Shown: one piece after another, positions 1 through 13,402 of the stretch
Layout of the letters: each line of letters opens with the position of its first letter
How positions within the stretch are numbered: position 1 is the first letter of the stretch
From: Xestospongia bergquistia
Taxonomy: Eukaryota > Porifera > Demospongiae > Haplosclerida > Petrosiidae
Length of the DNA stretch: 64,000 nucleotides
Reading direction: 5' to 3'
NCBI GenBank assembly: GCA_963965975.1
Contig: OZ014411.1
Coordinates: 14,276,501-14,340,500, forward strand
The notes under the pieces: model-generated
What the model was told of the DNA's origin: nothing
The model's input: the letters and a program-made list of their open reading frames with translations, nothing else
Databases searched by the model: none
Program-made: the position numbers and the translations under genes

Positions 1-3000
1 CAGCAGACTACAAACAAAAATATTGTGTCACATATTATACCAATTGTTAATAGGACATTCCAGACTTTTGTTTGACTGGTCAACCAATACTAAAAATCAA
101 TAAACAAAACCAAGCTATATATACAATACACTAACCAATCAAAATACATCTAATGAGTCTATAGCAACAGCCAATGAAATAGCTGGAATAAAATCCTTGA
201 CAGATGATAATTGGTTGAAGTGAGCAAGGTCGTTTTATTCTTCTAACCGGAGATCTCATCAGCAGACACGGCAGACATACTATTCACCCTCCAGTAAGCT
301 AGTGAGATAGAGCGTCCCACTGTTTAGTATTGGTTGTCCAGACAAACATAAAGTCTGAAATGTCCTATCATAGCTATTACCTCTCTGCCTAAGCCTTTTC
401 AACAATTATACCAATTGTTACTACATTGCCTATTTAATTCTCTGTTGCAGTTTTGCTTACAGATTTACTTCCTGAGTGTAAAGCATGCCTGCCTGGCTCT
501 CCCCCTATTAGTGTGGGGTAGATGTAAATATTTGTTGCATGATTCTTCCCTTACATCAGTATGTGTCAAAGAAACAAATTACACACTCTAACTGTCAAGT
601 TAATGGCTGAGTGAAGCTACTAGTGAATATTTAAAGGTATAAATATAAACCATATTCATCAACTCTAGAGTTGATAAGTTACATTTCAATGTGATAGCAT
701 CCTGATTTGAGAACCATTCCTTTAATGCAAGGAACCTATCTTTCAAATGATGAAGTGTTTATAGGTCAGACAAGAAGCTGATACTTTAGTATGTATAGTT
801 AATAGGTGGTGGGATCAGTTTACTTTATAAAGTATTGGCATTCCACAAAGACATTTAATGCAGAATTGATTAGAACATTTACTATTATTGTAGAGTGTTA
901 GCTTAGGGCATTCTTATGAGATATTCTATACTGTATCTTCACCTTTGAGTTTTGAAGATCATCTGTAGCAACAACTGCTACTCTTCTCCAATTAAAGTCA
1001 CTTAATAGTTTTAATCGTGCCATATTAATAGAACTTGGTTTGGTAGTAGTAGCAAAGAAAAATGGATATTTGTCATGATCTTCTAACAATGAGTCTGACG
1101 CTGAATAAGACACCTACAAAAAATAAAAATTGGATAATGTAGTTAAAATGGACGATGCTTCATTGCTTGATTTTATTGGTATACTACAGTGATAAGATCA
1201 TATTTATAAATAGTCACAATTCTAGCATCACACACATGTGCACAAACACACACGAACATATGTTTTTATTAATTATTATGTACATTTATTACGACTACAC
1301 TACATTGTAACCTTACCTAAATTAACACTATTATTGTTACAATTACTTCAGGTACTATAATCATTTGATTCAGTAAGAGTTTCACTGTTGTGACAGTGTA
1401 ACAGGTTAACACATTGATAATTATGTATTGCTGGTATTTGTGGATCTTTTAAAGGTATGACTTGCATTTCTGCACATTGCTTTAGTAAATCTATACATAC
1501 TTTTACAAAAATCACTGAAAAAACTTAACAGTCAGTGCATTTATTGTACCTGTTTACTATAGTCCTTTAAATTTAAATATCACCACATATAGAGACATAT
1601 ATTTAATCATTGTTACTACATACAACCATATTATTAGTATCTATACTCTAGACCACATTTATACACTATAATTTGTGCTTATTGGCGCATGTGACTTAAA
1701 AAAGAAAGGAATTTGTAGGTTTGTATTGTATAGTACATATTTTTGGCAATAGTAACAAATTGCATGCACTCATGTGTATCAATACATGTAATTATAGTAC
1801 TGCTTGAGTAATCATGAATGGAGGTCTAATTTACATATACATATCAGGTTATTATTAGTGAGTTGGGTATGAAAAGAACTATGAAATATATCCTAAAGTA
1901 ATATACTAAAAAAACACTTTTATTTCGGATCTTCTTACTATATAAATTGTTTTTAATGACACGATGATTGCATGCTATACAAAGTAATTTTTTAATTATG
2001 TATATTTTTGAGTAAGCTCTTCTTTGTATGTCATTCTTTGCATAGCTTATCTTAATATACACTAGATGACAGCTACCAATGAAGAAGTTTGATAATTCAC
2101 TCATGATAATAGCAAATATAATTAGTTTGTTGCCATGTGCACATGCTGTCAGTACGTACAGATAAATTATAATTGTTGGCCTTGTTGTACATACAATAAA
2201 TGAAGAAACAAACATACAAACTATAAATATTTACTAAATAACCCAAAACAATATATTACTGTCATGGTAGTGAGAAGATATAGACTTAACAACAATTAAT
2301 TTAGTAATGGTATTGCTTAAACAAATATGTACATCGTCTACTAATAATCAACATTGAAAACCCCTGGAAAGAACTTGATACTTGAGATCTACAGTTGTAT
2401 AGTTCCCAGTATTGCATTACGGCAAAATGCATTTATAATATTTAACTTACTGATAATTTCTTTATAGTCATTGCTGAGATATAACTGAATATTTCAGACA
2501 CATAAATATCAGGAGGTCCAATTGCTCCATGCATATGTAATGTGGGACTGTTGCGGTAAAGGTAAGGAAGACCAATAGTATGTGGAAGATCAGTCTATGT
2601 GTAGTAACAAAGACAACAAAAACATAACAAGAAATTCCATAACATTTATTTTATTAAGGCTGTAGTTTTAGTGTATGGTACTGGTATCTGCCAATAATTA
2701 GTAGCATCTAAGTTTGATTAAAGGAACTTACATGAGCTTCATTAAATGGAAATAAAAAGAAACAATAATTATTAAAAAAAGGAAGATCAACTCTTTTAAT
2801 TACACCAAAAACTCCTTGTAGCAATGCCACATGTACAAAAGCATCACACTCTCTTGGTGATATGTAGTTATGAATTGAGCAAGGTGAATATCCCAATATA
2901 GAAATGACTGTATATAGTGAACAAGGACAAGAGAATGAACTGGTAAAAGGAGGTAAATCTGTAAAATCAGGAGATGTTGGTGTTGCTGGTTGCTCTCCTG

Positions 3001-3100
3001 ATCCAGAATAATCTCCACTACTGTTAGTACTATTAGACACTCCAAAATATAGTATTGTTAATGACAGGCTTATCAGAACAAGAGTAAGTAGACGATTCAT
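1..3100 (-). CDS. GABA-B-like class C GPCR, copy R1 (partial, 5' exons only)
   Basis: The first exons of a receptor whose remainder lies beyond the left edge. Exons: E1 2732-3100, E2 2451-2594, E3 943-1113, E4 from 7 down to the edge. E1 encodes a signal peptide starting MNRLLTLVLISLSL, a Ser/Thr/Pro-rich stalk and a Cys-containing segment with the motifs CPCSL, GYSPC and SPRECDAF that all copies share. E2 and E3 encode lobe 1 of a Venus flytrap; E3 (SYSASDSLLEDHDKYPFFF, then FNWRRVAVVATDD) resembles GABA-B receptors. I chose the ATG at 3100 because the MNRLL start is shared by R1-R4; the frame upstream has no other ATG. All junctions are GT-AG and in phase. Introns 1114-2450 and 8-942 hold no further exon that I can see. 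The ligand is unknown. Confidence 0.82.
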
Positions 3101-3186
3101 ATTTACTTTGATCACATGCAGAAATGAATATATACTCGGTATTAGTCACCTTAAATAATAAAGTAAGTGGGGGGATCAACTTGGGC

Positions 3187-3422
3187 TTTACTGGAATTTG
3201 TACAGCCTGATCAGATTGCAGCATGGGTACGAAAACATGATTAAATTTATGCCATCTTCATGCCTCGAGTGTAGGAATGGCGGAAGTTATTGCGAGCTAG
3301 TACGAACTTCGCTGTTCGTCAACTAAGAATGTCTCTTGTCTGCCACACTTCTTCGAAAAGGCAAATTTCTTGGTCCTTACGTCACAAGTGTGACGTAACT
3401 CTAGCCAATCTTGACATTGGCT
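3187..3422 (-). promoter_or_regulatory. Putative R1 promoter: CRE palindrome and inverted CCAAT pair
   Basis: Upstream of R1 three elements are visible. A block ending GATCAGATTGCAGC (3205-3222) matches R2 and R4. At 3377-3398 a 22-base palindrome has TTACGTCACA and TGTGACGTAA arms around AG, so it carries two CRE-like TGACGTAA sites. At 3403-3422 AGCCAAT and ATTGGCT face each other across six bases, giving two opposed CCAAT boxes. CREB/ATF and NF-Y are the known binders of such sites; their use here is inferred. The CCAAT and TGACGT elements recur upstream of R2, R3 and R4. Confidence 0.55.
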
Positions 3423-4069
3423 ATTAACTTTAAAAGCAAAATTGATAAACTTTATACAGCTATATATCCATCATTATTAATATTTCGATTATCTAAGTCG
3501 CTGCTATTCATTGTTACTTTAATGGCTAGCTATTTAGCTAATGAATGTATCTAAAGAGAAATTCATCAAAGTACATGCTTAGGTGGGTTAATAAAGGGAG
3601 GTTATTTCTGTATTGAATCAAGAATGGAAATTATCTGTACCGGTATGACCTTAATTATGTGAATTAAACCTGTATGTATGAAATAGATGTTCCTCAATGA
3701 AAATTAAATAAAAACACATTGTTATTAAACTGTGCTCAAAGAACATCTCCATTTTTCTGTCTGTGCCAGGTTGTCCTAATTTTTTTTGGCCACCGGTTGA
3801 CAACATTTAGAAAATAACATGCATATCTCTTTGATGTTGGAGTTGATAAGGCATGCAATCTCCATGGTTACATCTGAGGAGGTGGAGGTCTCCATCTTTT
3901 ATCCTTAGTTAGGATGTGTGTATATAAAGAAGGTGTTCTTGCAGAGTGACCTTTAATAAGATTCATAATAGGTTTCATTAAATATGAAACAAGATTTGTA
4001 AGAAATGAAGAACCCAATTTATAGTTAAATTGCTAAGCTTTATGTCTTGTTCTGGAGTGCCAAAAGCAT
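3423..4069. other. Intergenic, nothing recognised
   Basis: AT-rich spacer between the R1 promoter block and the repeated 3' flank of R2. I see no coding exon, RNA gene or mobile element on either strand. Confidence 0.5.
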
Positions 4070-5176
4070 TAGTACCGATCTGTGATGATCACTTGTCTAG
4101 TGGTGATAGATTGATTCATTGAAGGACAGATGGACTGATAGATGTAAATCCATCACAGATTGATTAAATAAATAAAAAATGCAGACATTTAAATTAGGAG
4201 AATAAATTGATAAGTGAATAAAAAAGCAAGTGGATAGATAAATGAATTGATAATAAGGTGAACAGATTGGACAAACAGACATGTTATTAATTAGAGCTGA
4301 TTTACAAAGTGAATGGAATTTTGAGCAAATAAAGAATAGGATGAATAAAATCTTAGATTGAAAAATAGAGAAACAAATAGTTGAAAAATGATTTAACAGT
4401 ATATGATGGAATAGATTGAAATAAGCAAATTCATTTATTGAAGATAAATGACCTTAATAAGAAAGATGAACAAATGACTTAATGAGACAAACAGATTTAT
4501 TGTGACAGACAGACAGACATACTGAAAGTGAATAACATTCAAGACAAATAGAAGTACTGAGTTAAAGAGTGAATTTACAATATATATGATTGACAAAACT
4601 ACTTACTTTAAGCATATAGTATTTAGGACTATAATAAAGTGCCTGCCACCTCAGACAATTGTACCTTAATTCATATGAGCTTGCTACTAGAATTATCAGT
4701 ATATATATAGAATCATCTCTGGTAGGAGGAAGAAATTCTTAAAAATTATCTCAAGCTCCACATTTCGATGATAAATGTTTTAATGTTCAATACTTTAGTT
4801 TTGTCACACTAGTATTTGACAATACAAATTTGGTTCAATGTATACCTTGAACCTTTCAAATTTCCACTATATTTTTGAACTTTAACTAACTCTTGCAGTA
4901 TGAGATAAAAGTGTGAATACAGTGAAAGAATTCATTTTGACAGTCAAATTTCTTTTAGAATTAATTATGTATCCCAGTTTAAGTATCCTTTCTGCTAGTA
5001 ACTGTGGATGCTGATATCATATCAAAACAAGGTTAAATGAATTAAAGTTAAAAAATTAAAATGTAAGGGTCAACAACAATTTTAAAATCATTAAAAAACA
5101 AAACTATAATTATAATAATTTTTTTACATTAATTCACTTAATTATAACTGTTCAAATAGAGAAAGTGAAAAGAAAG
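4070..5176 (-). repeat. Duplicated 3' flank of R2
   Basis: Non-coding DNA downstream of the R2 stop that aligns with the flanks of R3 (16920-17798) and R4 (34345-35289). Shared marks include the run around TTGAAGGACAGA, the GACAGACATACTGAAA tract, and the segment reading CCTTGAACCTTTCAAATT in R2. It is part of the tandem duplication unit rather than an independent gene. The short open frame at 4097-4282 lies in low-complexity sequence here and is not supported as coding. Confidence 0.7.
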
Positions 5177-8100
5177 TCATTTAAGACTGTTACTTTTTTG
5201 TGTAACTGTCTTTGATCCACATCTTAACACTATATTGACACTATATTGTGTCTGTAGAATGAAAAATATGAAGTAAAATTTTTAAAGATACAGAAAACAA
5301 TGTTCCTTAGATACTAAAAGTTTAACATATTGACTTTATTCCATTGAAAATATGGAACGAGTTTATTTTAACAGTCATAACAACATGATATGTAACGTTT
5401 CAACCAACATACCTCAAGCTCCTTCCTTTATTTAGTAATATATAATATCATACCTGTTCTAATTTTGCCTTTAAACTTGTAATCTGGTTCAACTGCCTTT
5501 GGTAATGGATTTTCAATTCTTGCGATGTTTCTAGTATTTTTAGTGTTTTCTTATCTTTGTGCATCAATATGAACTGTCATGGAAAATACAAATCACTTAA
5601 AAATTGAATGTATTGAACTCACTTTTGGTATAAACAATCCCCCAAGAATAATAATTGGAAGACAAATGACAAAAATTAAATCAAACCAGAATACTACTTT
5701 TATGTCATCAGATGTCAATAACAACAATATCTTGATTACAAATAATGGAACCAAAAACAAGAAAATAACAAAAACAACTCGAGCTGCAAATTCTCCTTCT
5801 TGTACAATGTGAGTTGGAATTTTGGCATTTTGTAAAGATAAGAAGATAAGTCCAAAAGAGAGAAGAAAGTTGTATCCCATTAGAATACTATCCCACCACT
5901 CCTCACTGGAACCAGTAATAGTAACTAAATAAGTTTTAACAGACTCATCAACAATCTAAACAAAAGATACACATTTACAACTGATTATGTACTTAATTCC
6001 TGTATTTAATCTCTCTGCAGACTATAATACAAACAAGATCACTTACTATATTAGGACAATTATATAGTATCTTGGATTCATAATACTCATAAGGATGAAC
6101 TCCAGTCCAAATAAATAGTAGTAATATCACAGGAATAGTCAAACATATAATAATTAAAGCAACTGTCTTATCCAAAAGAAACTTCTAAAAGTGATAAATA
6201 CTGTTATGTATATATGTATATATTACAACATTAAACTCAATTTGCAAAACACTGTATAGTTCCACTGAAATTTTGTACGTATAGTTTAATAGTTAATAGT
6301 TATTTTGAGAATATACAGCTTTTATATCTATTAATAGATCTGAAAAATTAAATATTGAATGATCCTCTAATTTTAGCAGATGTCTCTAATTTTGTCAATG
6401 TTCATAATAATAGAACAACAGAAGACATTGAATGACCAGGTAAGAAGAATAGCTATCATTTTTTTTCTACACATACCAATTAAGATTCATAGCCAGTCTT
6501 TAACTTCGGACATAATTATACTTCATACTTATAAAATATTCTCTTTCTACATGCTCCTTACCAGCACATTTTTATTGCTTGTCATAATAATACCTTCTCA
6601 TTTTGTCAAACTAATTACATGAAGGGATTCTAACTCAGTGATATCTAAAATTGTATACCTAGCTGAACATTATAGGAATAAGTATGATAGAGCATTTTAG
6701 CAAATAACAAATACAATTATTGTACAGCGTACTATTTGAAGTAATTATATGTACATAGTATTGTAGTGATAATATAAAAACTTGACTGATCAGTAATATT
6801 TTGTTTTCAATAATACAATACTTCAATTTGTGAAACATAGTTTAAATATGAACATAAAATAGATGGGAAAATGGTTACCAAACACAACCCAAAAGCTCAC
6901 ATTTAATCAATTGCTGGATAGTCATCTTTTAAACAGAAAGTCTATGAAACAAGTGACCAGCTTGTCGTCCTTTGTGAGTATCAAATTTTATTGTTATTTA
7001 CCAGTTAATAATATCAATGATTGCATAAAAACTGCAAATATGTAAGCATTTGTCTGAAAGTTTGTGTTGGTATCATTTTGTAGATATATACATTTACATT
7101 GATTATATATCTATGTACTTTCAAGTAGTACGAAATGAAATTTAAGTGTAAAACTTACTCTTTTTCCAACTTTAGGATTATAGAAGATTTGATAGATTCT
7201 CCAATTTCTTGCAAATATTGTAGACAAAATAACTGTAATACCAATGTAGAATAACCACTTACTAATCTAATGATGAAAAAGACCAAATTAGGAAGATGTA
7301 TAAGATTTCATAGAAGTCATCTTCTACATTAATGAAAGGGTGTTTTTGTAAAAAAATGCCTAAAATTATCTTGATATGATTCTGTTCTAATCAGTCGTTT
7401 TAGCTATTATTGAAGACTAGGAGTTGAAGGAGCTGTAGGCTTAGTGCTACCAATTAAATACATTGTTTGAAGTTTTTTTCTGATCAAGCATGTAGAGTGT
7501 TTGTGGTAAGGATAAATTAATTAATTGGTTGCCATGCATGTTATCAGTCATTTAATTTAGAGGAGGTAATTTTACTAGTTAACTTTGATACAACCTAAGC
7601 TACCAAGATTTGATTTAAAGAACTGGCCTTTTAAAACAGTGACATAGTTTCCATTCTTTTTTTAATTCAAATAAAGTAAAATATAACTTACTCTTGTTAT
7701 ATTAACAAAAAATTGTACATTTCTTATTTTAATTATGCCATACTAACTAGTACTAAAGCATGCACCTAAAATATATATACCTCACAAAATGCTGGTATAG
7801 CTTTCTGTCTAATATTCACATTTTTAATCAATGGCCCAGAATAGGATAGAGCTGTAAATAGAGCTGCAGGATACATCAGTAAACTTCCAATAATGATAAC
7901 AACGTTAAACATAGGACTGGAGGCTTTTATGTGTCTAAAAAAGAGATATCATAAACATATATATGTAATTTAAGTATTAATCTTATTATGTACTCTATAA
8001 ATCCTAAATTTCAATTATGACATTACATTTTATTGCAAAAGGTGTATCATAATCATAAATGTATGAACTTGAATAGTAGAAAAAAAATGACTATTTGAAT

Positions 8101-8238
8101 GCAATGTAACAAAGCTATATGTTTTGAAGCACTATCGCACTATCAGACACCCACAGTATTGTAGTGTTTGATAGCTGATTTTTCACCTTGATTCACACAA
8201 TAATAAAAAAACTATGAAAAGCTGGCATACCTATATAT

Positions 8239-8304
8239 TCACACACTGCATGCACGCACACGCATGCCCACACTCACACAAACACAAGCACACACACACA
8301 CACT
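8239..8304. repeat. CA-rich microsatellite
   Basis: Imperfect CA/CACG repeat in intron 11 of R2. It explains the His/Thr-rich plus-strand open frames here, which are not genes. Confidence 0.9.
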
Positions 8305-9438
8305 CTCCCAAATCAGCTTCTCAAGTCACAAGACTATCACCTCAGCACAAGCCTCATTTTTATGTGCAACTATTATTGTTTGTCTTATATTGGGATCATA
8401 TGGGTTCTTAAGTTGGCTAGTGTGCCTTGGAAAAAAGGATGAAAGATGATCATGCCTGAGAAAAGACACATTCCTACACTGGCATATACAAAAAATATGC
8501 AAATACACATATATACCTCACAGCATGAAATAGTATAATTATAAGTCTATCTGGCATGAAAAGGGTACCAGGCCATAATACTTTCAAGGGCATCCAGAGG
8601 TGTACACTTATTGTCATAGATAGCATATCAATGATGGTCAAAGAAATGTAAATATTTTTAAATTGCTTACTTGTTTGATCTCATAACTATATTAAAGATC
8701 AGTAAGACTATAGACACAATAACACCTATAGTCACAATAACAGTAGTTATAGCAATCTCTACTACTCCTAGCTGATTGTAACATAAACAAGACTCATCAT
8801 AACATGCTCCATCAGTTGGAGGTTTCCATGATACAAGTGTTTCTAATCAAATAAAAGATTGCGTACACAAATCACGTAAAATGTCTTTTAAATTTATTTA
8901 TTTACCATTTTCTCCTTTCCATCTATAAGGACAAGGATAAGAGAAGTTATTATCAGTTATATTAAAATCAGTATAATTGACGAAGACTAGAGATGATGAT
9001 GAATTGAGATAAAGAGATTGACGTAATGGTTGTAGTTCTTCTAGTACACACTCTGAGTCAGATGAGTTATAATTCTTATATATTCCAATATAGCATTCCT
9101 TGTTATCTATGCAGAATAGTATCATGATATATAGTAGGTTATATTTAGTATTATGTGTTTGTATATATTTTTTGGTAATATAATTCCAAGTGACCTCATT
9201 ACTTACAGAAATATTCTTTATACATGTATTTCAAAGTTATTTATTCATATTAGTAGCTTCAGTCAAATGATCTGAATCAGAATTTTAGCCCAAACAATGT
9301 TGTCTAGAGCAATACTATATGTTTGTCATTTTTATTGCCTCATTTATTACTATTTGTGATATATACATTATAATATAATGTTTAACATTAATTATTGTAT
9401 GGCTAGGTAGTAAGAATGAAATGGGTAATATATATAAC

Positions 9439-9508
9439 CTTGAAATTGTGTTATCATTACTTGAACAAAATTATTGTGATCGTTTTGCTTTGAAAAAGTA
9501 TAGAAACC
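9439..9508 (-). CDS. Exon 9 of R2 (70 bases), example of an exon too short for ORF calling
   Basis: Without this exon, E8 (ending in phase 0 at TCA before GTAAGT) and E10 (starting in phase 1) cannot join in frame. This segment starts after TTTTTTAG and ends before GTTATA. It encodes GFYTFSKQND followed by FVQVMITQFQ plus one base, which fixes the phase. The same exon is at 21991-22060 (R3), 39123-39189 (R4, one codon shorter), 49129-49198 (R5) and 59425-59494 (R6). In GABA-B receptors the matching part of the flytrap runs G..F...GDR....I.Q.Q before the strand returning to lobe 1, so both the family and the phasing support it. Confidence 0.88.
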
Positions 9509-9565
9509 CTAAAAAAGAAGATAGCAAGAAAAGGAATTGTCATAATAATCTAGGGCAAACGGTTG

Positions 9566-9566
<1 letters not shown>

Positions 9567-9608
<42 letters not shown>
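9567..9608. repeat. (TA)21 microsatellite
   Basis: Perfect TA dinucleotide run of 42 bases in intron 8 of R2. Confidence 0.98.
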
Positions 9609-9612
<4 letters not shown>

Positions 9613-12600
9613 TAATTAAGTGAATGCAGTTAATAGCTCAGTAGTTATTACACAAGTCAGTTTGCTCTAATAGTTAGTATGTGAAAATTGTTGTAATTAA
9701 ATGAATGCACTTAAAACAAAGTAATTATAGTTATTAGACCAGATATTTAGGTCAATTTGATAGTCCATGTGTATGTTTATGCCAAAACTGACACTTTATT
9801 TAACTTACTGAGTTTCCAATATCTCCATCATCTTTTCATTTAATATGTCCTTTCCAGTCTACAGGAGTTATTAGGTAATTGCAAAATGAGTCATTGTCAT
9901 TAAATAAAGATGAATTCAGCAATTGTTCCACTGCCTTATGCCACACGTCAGCCCAAACTATAGCAGCATCATAAGCATTGAAAGCTTGAGAATGAATCAA
10001 ATACTGTTTGTCCTCTTCTGTTATGTTAGCACCTCTATAAATATAACTTTGTACTGCTTTTTTGTAAATTGTTGTTAATTTATCATATTGTTCCTGAAAC
10101 ATGTAATTACATAATTCATAAATAATTCTTAAATATTTTGTATAAGTACTATTTTGAAATAAACAATATTGACGAAATGTTTTAACAAAAGGTGTTTTTA
10201 TGATTCCTATTACTGTTTAATTTCTAAATATTCAAAATTATTTACAGATTACCTCACATATTAAGCAGTACTAATTAGGCAATACTTAAATAAGGCTTCT
10301 AAATATGTAGTATATATTATAAACCAACCTGTACCAATATAGTACATAATACTTGAAAAATAAGTTTTAAATTACTACAATAGAACCTGTACTGAGAATG
10401 TTTCACTTTCAAAATGATGTAAATGGGAAGTATCAATAAAGATCATTCCTTGAATGGCTTCGTTCATTTCCTCTTCAGTACATTCACAACCACATTTAGT
10501 TCCTAAACAAACATATTAATTAATATATTAATTAATTAAATAATATAATTATATATTTATACTAACTTGAATCACATGAACAGGTAGGCCACCATCTGTA
10601 ATCATATATACCTGGTAATATCCAAACATGATTATGAGTAGTTAGTCCTAATTTATAAGCCTAAATAAATAGTAAGTATAACATATTATTATGTATAATA
10701 TTATTAAAAACAGTATAATTGATTTTATAATATGAGCTCTCCTAGTTGAAATAGAATAACAACATATTTAAAAAGGGAATAATTTTATAATTTTCTATTC
10801 TAACATATAATTTTAGTATATAAAGTAACATTTAATTAATTTATAAAAAGAACCAAGAAGAAAAATAAAGTTACAAAATAATTGTTAATCAATTTTAGTA
10901 TTTTTGAAATTTTGTGTTAATTAATATATACTTTATTCACCCTATATTTTATTGATGTTTTCGTTCTACTACTATGAATTGTTTTAGCTACAAGTGACAA
11001 AACTAAATATGGACTAAAATGTTTGACAACTGTTACTAGAGTTACTACTGATTTGAAGCTATTTAGTTAAAACTACTACAAAAAGATCATAGCTATAAAT
11101 AAACAAAAGTTAATAAGTTTGCTATTGGTAAACACAATTAGTTTGCTAGAGAAGCTATGAGATATTTAATAAGTTAAAGTTACATTAGCTTTACTTAATC
11201 ATGCTAATATTTGTAATGCTTGCAAATTCAATTCATCGAAAGCAAATGTTGATATATAGAAAAGTATTTAATTACCTTGATTCTTAATTTCTTTCTTTAT
11301 TTTCACTCTTATTTGAAACATTATTTACATAATACTACAAGCATCAATCATAATTAACCAATTGTATGTTTCTTGAAATTTGTTTGTTTAGTTTTTCCTT
11401 ATGTCACAACTAACCTTACAAATGATCTCTCGACTTATATCACTCCAGAAAAACCCCATAAAAATACGATAGTCATCATTCTACAATAGAAAATGCAGTA
11501 AGTACATTACCATAATGTAAAAAACATGCTATATTAGGAAGACTTTACTTATCAGTAATATAAACTCTCTGTTAAGTGCATGGCTAAGTATAAACTAGAA
11601 CTATTTTAAAATTAACTTAGACAGTTACATATATTAGCATATTATTCTAAATTTTCTAAAATATAGAATAATGCTCCTTTTTAAGGAGAGTACAGGTCTC
11701 ATTTTCATATCTTTTACTGTTACAAACTAACTATAGTCAGAAAAGGCTGTATTATACCCAATGACTGTTGAACAATGTTATAAATTACTATTATGTGAGG
11801 TAGGTACATTACCTTAAAATGTTGGAGGAGAACAGTAGGATCATCATGAAAAGCACCAGGAAAATTGACATCTAGTGATAAGTTTGTCTGTGCTTGTTTA
11901 GTGAACTTTTCAGCAGACTATGAATAAAAAATTGTTGTGTCACATATTACACTAATTGTTACTATATTACCTATTTAATTCTATGTTGTAGTTTTGCTTA
12001 CAGCTTTATTTCCTGGCTGTAGAGCATGCTTGTCTGTCTTCTCATTTATATGGACTATAAGTAAATATTTGTTGTATGATTACTCCTTATCATTGTGAGT
12101 TATCAAAGCAAGAAATTATACACTCTAACTGTCAAGTTAATCATTGATTGGAGTTACTAGTGAATATTTAAAGGAATTATCATCATCAACACAAGAGTTG
12201 ACAAGTTACATTTCATTATCTTGCTTTGAGAGCCATTCCCTCAATGCAAGGAACCTACTTTTCAAATGATGCAGTGTTTATTGTCTAGAAAGAAGGTAAT
12301 ACTTTAGCATGTATAGTTAATAAGGGGTAGGATCAGTTTTATGCACATTAAAGTATTGGCTTTCTGCTGGATTAATAATCACTGCAATATGTACTTTATA
12401 ACTTTGCATTATAGTACATCTTTTATTATAGTAATTCTGAAAGTCTGTAAATGCCTTTATAGAAATTATAAGCTAATAATCAAGTTACAATATAAGCTAA
12501 TATTAATATTATAAAACCAATATTACAATCACAGTTTGCCATTATAATCACGATTATATACCTACAAACATTGTTGTAGCACACAATTGACTATTTTTTT

Positions 12601-13299
12601 GTTTAAAAGTGAAATTAGGAATGGAGTATACTAGTTTTTGTTTTAAAAATTAACAATAACAAATTGGAAAGTTTTACAATTTAAGAAAAAGGACAAATAA
12701 AATTCATTTTAAATTTTATACCTATTAATGTTATTATAATGTGTACTAACATACTTGTAATAACAAATGATAGTAAATTTTACTTAAAAAGACTACTCTT
12801 ATTAATTAATCCAATATATTCATTGCATATATACTTGTAATCTTATTATCCTACTATTGATGGTATAGCAAGGAATTCAACAGAATTATGTATAGTTAAT
12901 AGGAGGTGGGTTCAGTTTAATACATACTAAAGTATTAGTATTTAACAAAGATGTTTAATGCTAACTTTTAACAGGTGATTACAACATTTAACATGATTAT
13001 AGTGTTAACTCAGGGCATTCCTTACGAGACATTCTATGCTGTGATTTCACCTTTGAGTTTTGAAGATCATCTGTAGCAACAACTGCTACTCTTCTCCAAT
13101 TAAAGTCACTTAATAGTTTTAATCGTGCCATATTAATAGAACTTGGTTTGGTAGTAGTAGCAAAGAAAAATGGATATTTGTCATGATCTTCTAACAATGA
13201 GTCTGAGGCTGAATAAGACACCTACAAAAAATAAAAATTGGATACATGCAGTTAAAATGGATGATACTTATTGTATTATTATACAAATATACGATCCTT

Positions 13300-13315
13300 C
13301 ACACACACACACACA

Positions 13316-13351
<36 letters not shown>

Positions 13352-13402
13352 ACACACCCACACACACACACACCAACCCACACAAACACACACACACACA
13401 CA
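13300..13402. repeat. (CA)n microsatellite
   Basis: About 100 bases of CA repeat with a few interruptions, in intron 2 of R2 close to exon 3. It gives a spurious plus-strand His/Thr open frame. Confidence 0.97.

Noticed and set aside
5440-5453. Stop directly after exon 16 (frame reads Gln-Val-stop in R2 and R4, Lys-Val-stop in R3)
   Set aside because: GTATGA there is a good splice donor, R5 and R6 lack the immediate stop, and a conserved in-phase last exon with an AG acceptor exists downstream in every copy.
5579-5812. Plus-strand open frames opposite exon 15 (also at 18455, 35886 and 56910)
   Set aside because: They are antisense shadows of the conserved membrane-helix exon.
8264-8449. Plus-strand open frame in R2 intron 11 whose sequence partly recurs in R3-R5
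   Set aside because: The recurrence reflects duplicated intron DNA; the frame is not kept between copies.
9107-9125. Extension of exon 10 upstream to an apparent methionine (MILFCID)
   Set aside because: R4 has a stop in this stretch, an AG acceptor sits at the exon edge, and exon 9 supplies the missing phase.
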